From positions 1,798,001 to 1,862,000 of the forward strand of contig NZ_CP017141.1 of the NCBI RefSeq assembly GCF_001721645.1: 64,000 bases of DNA. The letters are read 5' to 3'. Each line of letters begins with the position of its first letter. Position 1 is the stretch's first letter. The DNA comes from Pedobacter steynii (lineage in GTDB: Bacteria > Bacteroidota > Bacteroidia > Sphingobacteriales > Sphingobacteriaceae). Below, in pieces: positions 1 through 6,364 of the stretch. Below the pieces are notes generated by a model that made no database searches, was not told the origin of the DNA, and saw nothing but the letters and a program-made list of their open reading frames with translations. A program made the translations under genes and the position numbers.

Positions 1-1
1 T

Positions 2-115
2 AATTTTAAGGACCTTTTTAAGCATAACAGTAAAAGCCCATTTTATGCTTTTCTGATTGCGCAACTGTTCAATGTGATCATTACTTTAATTGTAGCCTTC
101 TTTTTGTTTGGTTAA
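2..115 (+). CDS. C-terminal end of an unidentified membrane protein (partial)
   Basis: An open frame enters from the left edge and ends at a TAA at 113-115, giving the last 37 residues of a protein. The tail is hydrophobic from about its residue 16 (AFLIAQLFNVII, then a stretch of V/A/F/L) and ends FFLFG, so it looks like a final transmembrane helix. The family cannot be named from this much. It stops 28 bp before the sigma-54 promoter of the next gene, and the inverted repeat at 20-50 lies inside it. Confidence 0.55.
   Translation, partial: NFKDLFKHNSKSPFYAFLIAQLFNVIITLIVAFFLFG
20..50. promoter_or_regulatory. Inverted repeat, candidate enhancer site for the sigma-54 activator
   Basis: Perfect 8-bp arms AAGCATAA (20-27) and TTATGCTT (43-50) are separated by 15 bp. 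The centre is about 134 bp upstream of the transcription start predicted from the sigma-54 promoter at 143-158, a usual distance for NtrC-type activator sites. Its role as an enhancer is inference; the repeat lies inside the end of the upstream coding region. Confidence 0.35.
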
Positions 116-142
116 TCTATTCTTTTCCTGAAAATCAGATAA

Positions 143-158
143 TGGCAGGTTACTTGCT
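143..158 (+). promoter_or_regulatory. Sigma-54 (RpoN) promoter of the histidine kinase gene
   Basis: TGGCAGGTTACTTGCT fits the -24/-12 consensus TGGCACgnnnnTTGCW at every defined position but one (C to G at the sixth). The GG and GC dinucleotides have the required 10-bp spacing. The predicted start of transcription is near 169, twelve bases before the ATG at 181. The convergent neighbouring gene encodes a sigma-54 activator, which makes the site more credible. Confidence 0.75.
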
Positions 159-180
159 GTTCTAATTACATTATCAATTG

Positions 181-2727
181 ATGTCATCCAAAAAAATGAG
201 GAATACGCCAAAGCAGAGTTTGTTTAAAGCAATTAAAGGAAAGATTATTATTGCATTGTTATTGGCCTGTTTTGCATTGGTAATGGCCTGGGGAGTGAGT
301 AAGGTTGCCTTTAATGAGATGTTAAATACTGTAGAAAACATCTCTGCTCCGAGTGAACGTTTAAGGATGGTGAACCTGATTTCTCTTAAAATAAGCCGAT
401 TAGATCAACTGCAAAAACGACAGGCCTCCAATGACCCGAAAAACTATGGTAAGCTATTTAAAGAATCAAGACAATTGCGATTGGTTTTGGATTCTTTGTC
501 GATGTTATATCCAAAAGATTCTGTACAGCTTCACCGTATCGCAAGTATTCAAAAGCTTTTAAGTGAAAGAGATAACCAGTTTGTCAATTATCTAAAGGTC
601 AGAGAGGGCCTGGTAAATAATAAGTCATTCTCCACACAGGTGAAAAATCTAAGTGATCTGGTCAATAAAAGTGGGAACGACAGTACAATTTTAGCTTCTC
701 AACAGCAGACTTCTACCACCACGATTTATTCAACTGAAGATAAGAACAGGGGTTTTTTTGGCCGACTTTTCGGAAAGAAAAAAGAGAATAAAGAAGATAA
801 CAAATCTTATAAAATTATCAATGAGCAGAATGTAAAAGTAGATACGATTGCACTATCAAATGAAGAGAAAATTTCTAAAAGCCTTGAAGAATCCCTTAGG
901 ACAATTGAAAAAGAGCAGAGAATGAAAAGTGCGAGGTTCCTGAATAAGGAGGCCGAACTGGCGAATGCCAATAACAGGCTGATCAATCAGATGCTCGATA
1001 TCCTTAGAAAAGTAGAAAGCGAAGTGGTTACCCAAATAGAATTAAATGGTGTTCAGGCTAAGCATGTCGTTAATACCGGAATTAATACCATCAGTATCAT
1101 TATGCTGGTTTTTTTTCTACTGATGTTGTTATTACTGTATTTCATCCTGACAGACATTACGCGAAGTAACCGCTATAAAAATGAACTGGAGCTGGCAAGA
1201 GATGAAGCTGAATATCATGGTCAGGCAAAGCAACGCTTCCTTTCTAATATGAGCCATGAAATCAGGACTCCTTTACAATCAATTATCGGATATGCTGAAG
1301 TCATCCGGCAGCAGGAGCATCCGAAACCTAAAGATATAGATGCTATCTATCATTCATCTGAACATCTGTTACAGATTGTAAATGAGGTATTGGATTATAA
1401 CCGGATCATTTCAGGCAAGTTTACTTTCGCCGATAAACCTTTTGATATCACAAAGCTTTTGGAGGAGGTCGTTTCTGTAATGCGCCCACAGGCAGAAAGG
1501 AAATCATTGGATCTGTTAACAGAAGTGACACTTCATGAAACCCGATACATCACTGGAGATGCCTTCCGCTTAAAACAAATTCTTTATAACCTGTTGGGTA
1601 ATGCAATCAAATTTACTAATGAAGGGGAGGTTATACTTTCTGTGTTTTATAAAAGACAGGCTGAGAACCTTCATTTCACCTTCATGGTGAAAGATACCGG
1701 GATAGGCCTTTCGGAAGCAGCAACAAAAGTGATCTTTAATGAGTTTGAGCAGGTCAATACACCAGACAATGAAGTGCTGAATCAGGCTGGAACGGGCCTT
1801 GGTTTAACAATCATTAAATCATTGGTAGAAAATCAGGCTGGTAGGATTTATGTGAAAAGCAAGCAGGGTGAAGGAAGTGTTTTTACCGTGTATCTGACTT
1901 TCAAAGTCGCAGAAGAGCCGATTGAAGAACTTTTATTGAGTTCAAAGGAAAGGGTATCCTGGAAGCAATTCAAAGTCTGGGTCGTAGATGATGATCCCCT
2001 TATCCTTGATCTATGTGGCATTATTTTTCAAAGAAATGAAATCGAATATAAAAGTTTTCATTCTCCATCCCAATTATTGAAAGAGGAGCCAGATGATCAT
2101 TTGAAATACATTCTGGTTGACATGAGAATGCCGGAAATGAACGGGATTGACCTTTGCAGGCTTCTCAGGGAACGGATGGGTACGAAAGTGAAGATTTTTG
2201 CCATTACTGCGCAGGTCCTTCCTGATGAGCGGGAATTTCTTTTGAACAATGGCTTTGATGGCCTGGTAATGAAACCTTTCAGGGAAAACGAATTGCTGGC
2301 GGTATTTTCTGAAGAAATAAGCTTATCTGAGGATCTTGAGGAAGATAATAAGGGAACAGAACAATTCAAAGCAGAAGTAGGTATAGTGGATGAGGTTGAA
2401 TTGGATCTTGGGCCGTTACGTAAGATGACTTTTGATGATAAAGATCAATTAAAAATGATATTGGATCGTTTTACTTTTGATTCAGAAAATGATACCCAGG
2501 AGATTCAAAAAGCATTAAAGGAGGAGGATGGAGAAATACTCCGTTTAGTTACCCACCGGCTTGCAGGCCGGATTGCCCAGATTGGGTCCCGAAAACTGGC
2601 GGCTGATTTCCGGGAGATGGAAATCGCCTTGTCTGAGCATCCGGTTCCTGAAGAAGGTATCAGGAACCGCATCCTGGTTTTGTCTGAACAATTGAAAATG
2701 CTAATCAATCAGCTGAAAAAGATTTGA
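181..2727 (+). CDS. Hybrid sensor histidine kinase with receiver and HPt domains
   Basis: Inner-membrane sensor kinase of 848 residues. I chose the ATG at 181 over the TTG at 178. A first membrane helix spans about 21-41, a long mostly helical sensor region about 42-300, and a second helix about 302-325. Then come HisKA with phospho-acceptor H359 (NMSHEIRTP), HATPase_c with N box (LLGNAIKF), G1 (DTGIGLS) and G2 (GTGLGL), a receiver domain with D647 (VDMRMPEMNG) and its lysine in MKPF, and an HPt domain with H792 (THRLAG). The full His-Asp-His chain implies a phosphorelay to a separate regulator, probably the sigma-54 activator encoded convergently 2 bp away. The sensor region carries an odd lysine-rich segment (FFGRLFGKKK) at about 191-210. 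The ligand is unknown. Confidence 0.93.
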   Translation: MSSKKMRNTPKQSLFKAIKGKIIIALLLACFALVMAWGVSKVAFNEMLNTVENISAPSERLRMVNLISLKISRLDQLQKRQASNDPKNYGKLFKESRQLRLVLDSLSMLYPKDSVQLHRIASIQKLLSERDNQFVNYLKVREGLVNNKSFSTQVKNLSDLVNKSGNDSTILASQQQTSTTTIYSTEDKNRGFFGRLFGKKKENKEDNKSYKIINEQNVKVDTIALSNEEKISKSLEESLRTIEKEQRMKSARFLNKEAELANANNRLINQMLDILRKVESEVVTQIELNGVQAKHVVNTGINTISIIMLVFFLLMLLLLYFILTDITRSNRYKNELELARDEAEYHGQAKQRFLSNMSHEIRTPLQSIIGYAEVIRQQEHPKPKDIDAIYHSSEHLLQIVNEVLDYNRIISGKFTFADKPFDITKLLEEVVSVMRPQAERKSLDLLTEVTLHETRYITGDAFRLKQILYNLLGNAIKFTNEGEVILSVFYKRQAENLHFTFMVKDTGIGLSEAATKVIFNEFEQVNTPDNEVLNQAGTGLGLTIIKSLVENQAGRIYVKSKQGEGSVFTVYLTFKVAEEPIEELLLSSKERVSWKQFKVWVVDDDPLILDLCGIIFQRNEIEYKSFHSPSQLLKEEPDDHLKYILVDMRMPEMNGIDLCRLLRERMGTKVKIFAITAQVLPDEREFLLNNGFDGLVMKPFRENELLAVFSEEISLSEDLEEDNKGTEQFKAEVGIVDEVELDLGPLRKMTFDDKDQLKMILDRFTFDSENDTQEIQKALKEEDGEILRLVTHRLAGRIAQIGSRKLAADFREMEIALSEHPVPEEGIRNRILVLSEQLKMLINQLKKI

Positions 2728-2729
2728 TT

Positions 2730-4058
2730 TTATTCTATTTCATAACGCTCCATTTTACTGTATAGGGTCTTACGATCTATATTCAGTAATTTGGCAGCCT
2801 TGGATTTATTGTACTTCACCTTTACTAGAGTTTCTATAATCAGCATCTTTTCATTTACCTCATTTATGGCTTTAAGATCAGAGCCATTTGGTTTCGGAAT
2901 CTGGTTAATAGAGATGATCATTTCTTCCGGTAAAGAATCCACTTCCGCAGTTTCCGAGGGAGTCAGCAGTACCATTCTTTTGATCACATTCTTTAACTCC
3001 CTTAAATTTCCAGGCCAGTCATATTGAAGTAAAAGATCTTTCGCCTGTTGGGATAAATTTTGCACATTTCGTTGTAACTCCGTATTGGAAAGCCTGATGA
3101 AATGATTAATGAAAAGCTCGATGTCTTTACCCCTGTCCCTTAATGCGGGAAGCTGAATTTTGAATTCATTTAAACGATGGTAAAGGTCTTCCCGGAAAGA
3201 ACCATTGGCCACACTTGTTTTAAGGTCGTCATTGGTTGCGGTAATGATCCTTACATCTACTTTTATCGTTTTTGTACTACCTAGAGGCTGGATGATGCGC
3301 TCTTGTAAGGCACGTAACATCTTTACCTGAACTTCATAGCTGAGATTTCCTACTTCATCCAAAAACAAGGTGCCTCCGTTGGCCGCTTCAAACTGGCCTT
3401 TTTTATCTGTCAGGGCGCCTGTAAATGCACCTTTGGCATGTCCGAATAGCTCACTTGCTGCCAGATCTTTAGATAAGGCACCACAATCAATTGCGACGAA
3501 GGGTTTATCTTTACGCTTGCTTTGCATGTGGAGTGCTCTTGCGGCATATTCTTTACCTGTTCCGCTTTCTCCCTGAATGATCACCGACATGTCGGTTGGG
3601 GCAACCAGGTTAATGTGTTCGTATAATTTATCAGCAATACTGCTTTTTCCTTTGATAGCGTCTCCATGTTCAATAGAAGGGCCTGAACCTGGGCTTTCTT
3701 TTTTGCCCAGGGAGTTGTTGATGATCATCAGCAATTCGTCCGGATTCACGGGCTTGGTAATGTAATCGAATGCTCCTAACTGGATTGATTTTACCGCAGT
3801 TCTTACATCATTGAAACTGGTCATGATAATGACCGGCAGGTTTAGTCCTTTTCCACGTACATGAGATAATACATCCAGCCCTGTTCCGTCAGGTAAACGA
3901 TAATCTACCAATAAAAGGTCAAAACTTTGCTGTTCTATCAGTTTTAGACTTTTTTTTACATCATTCACCGGGATGGGTTCATGACCATGTTTGGTCAGAA
4001 AACCTTCCAGTAACTGCGAAAAAGTGAGGTCGTCTTCAATAATCAGTATTTTTGCCAT
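2730..4058 (-). CDS. Sigma-54-dependent response regulator (NtrC family)
   Basis: Enhancer-binding transcription activator of 442 residues. The receiver domain (1-120) has acidic pocket ED-D at 8-10, phospho-acceptor D52 (VDYRLPDG) and the lysine of TKP near 102. The central AAA+ domain (about 140-370) has Walker A GESGTGKE, the sigma-54 contact loop GAFTGA and Walker B GTLFLDE. A C-terminal Fis-type helix-turn-helix ends the protein (NKSKAAKLLNIDRKTLYSKM). I chose the ATG at 4058 because an upstream ATG at 4106 would place the -7 promoter element (4082-4089) inside the gene and would add 16 residues before the conserved receiver start. It is convergent with the kinase, with no terminator between them. 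It probably receives phosphate from that kinase's HPt domain and activates the kinase's own sigma-54 promoter; that link is inference. Confidence 0.93.
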   Translation of the reverse strand: MAKILIIEDDLTFSQLLEGFLTKHGHEPIPVNDVKKSLKLIEQQSFDLLLVDYRLPDGTGLDVLSHVRGKGLNLPVIIMTSFNDVRTAVKSIQLGAFDYITKPVNPDELLMIINNSLGKKESPGSGPSIEHGDAIKGKSSIADKLYEHINLVAPTDMSVIIQGESGTGKEYAARALHMQSKRKDKPFVAIDCGALSKDLAASELFGHAKGAFTGALTDKKGQFEAANGGTLFLDEVGNLSYEVQVKMLRALQERIIQPLGSTKTIKVDVRIITATNDDLKTSVANGSFREDLYHRLNEFKIQLPALRDRGKDIELFINHFIRLSNTELQRNVQNLSQQAKDLLLQYDWPGNLRELKNVIKRMVLLTPSETAEVDSLPEEMIISINQIPKPNGSDLKAINEVNEKMLIIETLVKVKYNKSKAAKLLNIDRKTLYSKMERYEIE

Positions 4059-4081
4059 AAGGATTTCGCTTGTAATTATAG

Positions 4082-4089
4082 CAAAAATA
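4082..4089 (-). promoter_or_regulatory. Bacteroidota -7 element of the response-regulator gene
   Basis: On the minus strand this reads TATTTTTG, an exact TAnnTTTG. It lies 24 bp upstream of the chosen ATG at 4058 and directly abuts the hairpin at 4089-4117. I see no -33 TTG at a good distance. Confidence 0.55.
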
Positions 4090-4117
4090 CAAAAGCCGGA
4101 GGACATCCGGCTTTTGT
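4089..4117 (-). terminator. Hairpin terminator after the small secreted protein gene
   Basis: A perfect 12-bp stem, ACAAAAGCCGGA and TCCGGCTTTTGT, closes a 5-base loop. In the minus direction it lies 31 bp after the stop of the 4149-4460 gene and is followed by a T-rich run (TATTTTTG) that is also the promoter -7 element of the next gene. Confidence 0.7.
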
Positions 4118-4148
4118 GAAGTATATTAATTTGATATTTATTGTGGGC

Positions 4149-4460
4149 TTACTCAATAACTGCACCTTCTTTAGATAATTTTAAAGAAGCAGTTTCTTCT
4201 CCTTTTTTGGCATCGATCTGATAGTATTCAGATTTATCTGCTTTAGTTACTAAAAATGCGGCAGTTGGAGTCCACTCTTTATATTTGTCAGATGCTAATG
4301 TTGTTTTAACTGCATCAGGAAGATCTTTCAATTCAACCGGAGCCTTTGTTACACTGTCCTGTTTTACAGTAACCATTACTGGATTTTTAACGTCACTTGC
4401 TTTTACCTGAGTTAATCCTACGAATGCTAAAATTGCTGCTGATAAGATGATCTTTTTCAT
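4149..4460 (-). CDS. Small secreted protein, possibly PepSY-like
   Basis: A 103-residue protein with a clear signal peptide (MKKIILSAAILAFVGLTQVKA); an ATG at 4580 upstream is less likely because it would precede the signal peptide by 40 residues. The mature part has the pattern LPDAVKTTL, KEWTPTAAFLV, YYQIDAKKG and a C-terminal LSKEGAVIE. This resembles the short periplasmic PepSY-like/DUF2874 proteins of Bacteroidota, but that assignment is a pattern impression. Its position beside the two-component system may mean it is a target or sensor partner; nothing in the sequence proves this. Confidence 0.75.
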   Translation of the reverse strand: MKKIILSAAILAFVGLTQVKASDVKNPVMVTVKQDSVTKAPVELKDLPDAVKTTLASDKYKEWTPTAAFLVTKADKSEYYQIDAKKGEETASLKLSKEGAVIE

Positions 4461-4740
4461 AATTCTATATTTTAAAAATTTATTATTCTGTTGTGATTGT
4501 GCTGAGATAGATTTCATAATGATGCCAGAATAGCGAAAAGTGGGCAAATGGCTTATAATCAAAGGAAAATGCGCCTTCACTGAAAAAATACTGTTGCGTT
4601 ATTCCACACTTTGTTGTGGAAAGAAACAGATGGCTCAGGCGTAGAAGAGACTTTGTTTTGGTAAGGTATAGTTGTATTATCTTACGAGTTTCGTACAAGT
4701 ATCATGCGATATCGCGCTGGGTCTTCCCTGACTCAGAGTT

Positions 4741-4789
4741 GAAGAAAATTTGAAGAAGGGTCGAAGAACACTCGGAGAAGAGTTGAATA
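4741..4789. repeat. 11-bp tandem repeat, about 4.5 units
   Basis: Units begin at 4741, 4752, 4763, 4774 and 4785 with a strict 11-bp period: GAAGAAAATTT, GAAGAAGGGTC, GAAGAACACTC, GGAGAAGAGTT, GAATAG. A degenerate further unit may precede at 4730. The period is not a multiple of three and no gene covers it, so it is not coding. It lies about 110 to 160 bp before the Rrf2 gene. Confidence 0.7.
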
Positions 4790-4888
4790 GTTTCACAAAC
4801 CAAACATAGCCATGCCCGACGGATATGGCATTCAATTCTCTAATTTATACCCATATATTAGGCTATGAGAAAGTAATGTATTTTTTCT

Positions 4889-4896
4889 TAACTTTG
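4889..4896 (+). promoter_or_regulatory. Bacteroidota -7 element of the Rrf2 gene
   Basis: TAACTTTG is an exact TAnnTTTG. It ends only 5 bp before the ATG at 4902, so the transcript would have almost no leader. Confidence 0.55.
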
Positions 4897-4901
4897 TCTT
4901 T

Positions 4902-5339
4902 ATGCTATCTAAGAAGACTAAATACGCAATAAAGGCGCTTGTTGCGCTCGGAAAAAACACTGGAAATCCTCCTATGCAAATCGTGAGATTGGCAGAACAG
5001 GAAATGATCCCCAGAAAGTTCTTAGAGCAAATCCTTTTGGACATGCGTAATGCAGGTTACCTGTACAGTAAGAAAGGTGCAGGAGGTGGTTACAGCCTGA
5101 ATAAAGAGCCTGGTGACATTTATCTGGCGGATATTCTTCGTATTACTGACGGACCAATTGCGATGGTGCCCTGCGCAAGTCTCAAATTCTACCGTAAATG
5201 CGATGAATGCCATGACGAGATAACCTGTGGCATTCGAAAAACTTTTATTGATGTTCGGGATGCGACATTAAAAGTCCTTGCTCAAACTTCTATTGCAGAC
5301 GTTATTGCGCGTGAAACGGATGAAAGTATTGTTCAGTAA
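4902..5339 (+). CDS. Rrf2 family transcriptional regulator
   Basis: A 145-residue Rrf2-type winged-helix regulator. The N-terminal pattern KTKYAIKALVAL, the recognition segment IPRKFLEQILLDMRNAGY and the wing SKKGAGGGY are typical of the family. It carries four cysteines, C91, C100, C103 and C109, in the region where IscR-like members bind an iron-sulfur cluster; four rather than three is unusual. The next gene makes the siroheme/corrin precursor, so control of sulfite or nitrite reduction (CysR/CymR-like role) is a reasonable inference. Confidence 0.9.
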   Translation: MLSKKTKYAIKALVALGKNTGNPPMQIVRLAEQEMIPRKFLEQILLDMRNAGYLYSKKGAGGGYSLNKEPGDIYLADILRITDGPIAMVPCASLKFYRKCDECHDEITCGIRKTFIDVRDATLKVLAQTSIADVIARETDESIVQ

Positions 5340-5382
5340 TATTTAATTTCAAATAAAATCTACTACTTCTATAGTCTTTTTG

Positions 5383-5390
5383 TATATTTG
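5383..5390 (+). promoter_or_regulatory. Bacteroidota -7 element of the cobA gene
   Basis: TATATTTG matches TAnnTTTG exactly and lies 41 bp before the ATG at 5432. No -33 TTG is seen at the usual distance. Confidence 0.45.
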
Positions 5391-5431
5391 TATTTCCAAG
5401 ACAAATATGTGATACCTTTAAACGTAAGGCT

Positions 5432-6223
5432 ATGATTTTAAATAAGATAGAAAGTGGTGTAAAAGAACCTAAAATTACATTGGTAGGAGCTGGTCCAGGT
5501 GATCCTGAACTGATCAGTCTGAAAGGTGTTAAAGCGATAGCCAGCGCAGATGTGGTATTGTATGACGCACAGGTGAATGAAGCACTACTTAATCACGCCC
5601 CGGAAAAAGCAATAAAAATATTTGTTGGTAGTAAATCTGATGACGAGTCATTTTCGCAGGATGCGGTAAATAAGCTGATGATCGATTACGCGCTAAACTT
5701 CGGTCACGTGGTCAGATTGAAAAGTGGTGATCCTTTTGTTTTTGCACGTGGCTTTGAAGAAGTTGACTATGCAGAATCCTATAGCATTCAGACAGAAATT
5801 ATCCCAGGAATTTCCAGCGCTTTAGGTGTTCCGGGCTTACATAAAATACCAATGACTTATCATACGCTGAGCGAAAGCTTTTGGGTGCTTAGTGGGACAA
5901 ATGCTGCGGGTGAGCTTTCTCCTGATCTGGGGGTAGCTGCCAAGTCAAAAGCTACTGTTGTTGTTCTGATGGGGATTGAGAAGATCCGCGAGATTGCGGA
6001 GATTTTTCAAAAAGAAGGTAAAAACAGACTTCCGGTGGCGGTGATTGAAAACGGATCATCGGTAAATGAACATATAAAGATAGGAGTGGTAGATACCATT
6101 GCGGAATTAATCGAAGACAATAAGATTTCTTCCCCTGCATTACTTGTTTTTGGAGATGTGGTCTCGCTTCATCCTTCCTTTGCAAGGATTAAGGACTTTT
6201 ACGAAATGTTGTCATTACAATAA
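5432..6223 (+). CDS. cobA: Uroporphyrinogen-III C-methyltransferase
   Basis: A 263-residue SUMT that transfers two methyl groups from S-adenosylmethionine to uroporphyrinogen III, giving precorrin-2 for siroheme (or B12). Family motifs are VGAGPGDPELISLKG (about 17-31), VVLYDA, VRLKSGDPFVFARG and the SAM-binding PGISSALGVPG. The usual RLKGGDPFVFGRGGEE is altered (KSGDPFVFARGFEE). It lacks the CysG dehydrogenase/ferrochelatase part. It follows the Rrf2 gene in the same direction after 92 bp with its own promoter element, so siroheme supply for sulfur or nitrogen assimilation is the likely role. No reductase genes are near. Confidence 0.92.
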   Translation: MILNKIESGVKEPKITLVGAGPGDPELISLKGVKAIASADVVLYDAQVNEALLNHAPEKAIKIFVGSKSDDESFSQDAVNKLMIDYALNFGHVVRLKSGDPFVFARGFEEVDYAESYSIQTEIIPGISSALGVPGLHKIPMTYHTLSESFWVLSGTNAAGELSPDLGVAAKSKATVVVLMGIEKIREIAEIFQKEGKNRLPVAVIENGSSVNEHIKIGVVDTIAELIEDNKISSPALLVFGDVVSLHPSFARIKDFYEMLSLQ

Positions 6224-6246
6224 TAATTATTATATTTTGTTAGAGA

Positions 6247-6272
6247 AGCCAGATATTAGTATCTGGCTTTTT
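6247..6272 (+). terminator. Rho-independent terminator after cobA
   Basis: A 9-bp perfect stem, AGCCAGATA and TATCTGGCT, closes a TTAG loop and is followed by a T run. Confidence 0.85.
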
Positions 6273-6340
6273 ACGTTTATGGGATAGAAGATTGGTGATT
6301 GTCGCATATCGGGCATAAATACCTTGCCATAATTATTAAT

Positions 6341-6348
6341 TAACTTTG
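6341..6348 (+). promoter_or_regulatory. Bacteroidota -7 element of the subtilase gene
   Basis: TAACTTTG fits TAnnTTTG and lies 16 bp before the ATG at 6365. A TTG at 6324-6326 is too close (14 bp) to be a normal -33 element. Confidence 0.5.
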
Positions 6349-6364
6349 TTTAAAATATCAACTT

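Larger units (their letters stand above)
4461..4901. other. Intergenic region without a gene
   Basis: No plausible coding frame is seen in these 441 bp; the one longer minus-strand frame lacks any signal of a real gene. The region holds a hairpin with 7-bp arms TTCCACA/TGTGGAA (4602-4621) without a T tract, an 11-bp tandem repeat (4741-4789) and, at its right end, the promoter -7 element of the Rrf2 gene. Confidence 0.6.

Noticed and set aside
4059-4106. Longer activator start at 4106
   Set aside because: It would put the -7 promoter element inside the gene and adds 16 residues before a standard receiver-domain start.
4483-4698. Minus-strand 71-codon frame upstream of the small secreted protein
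   Set aside because: No signal peptide, motif or promoter; composition looks like translated intergenic DNA.
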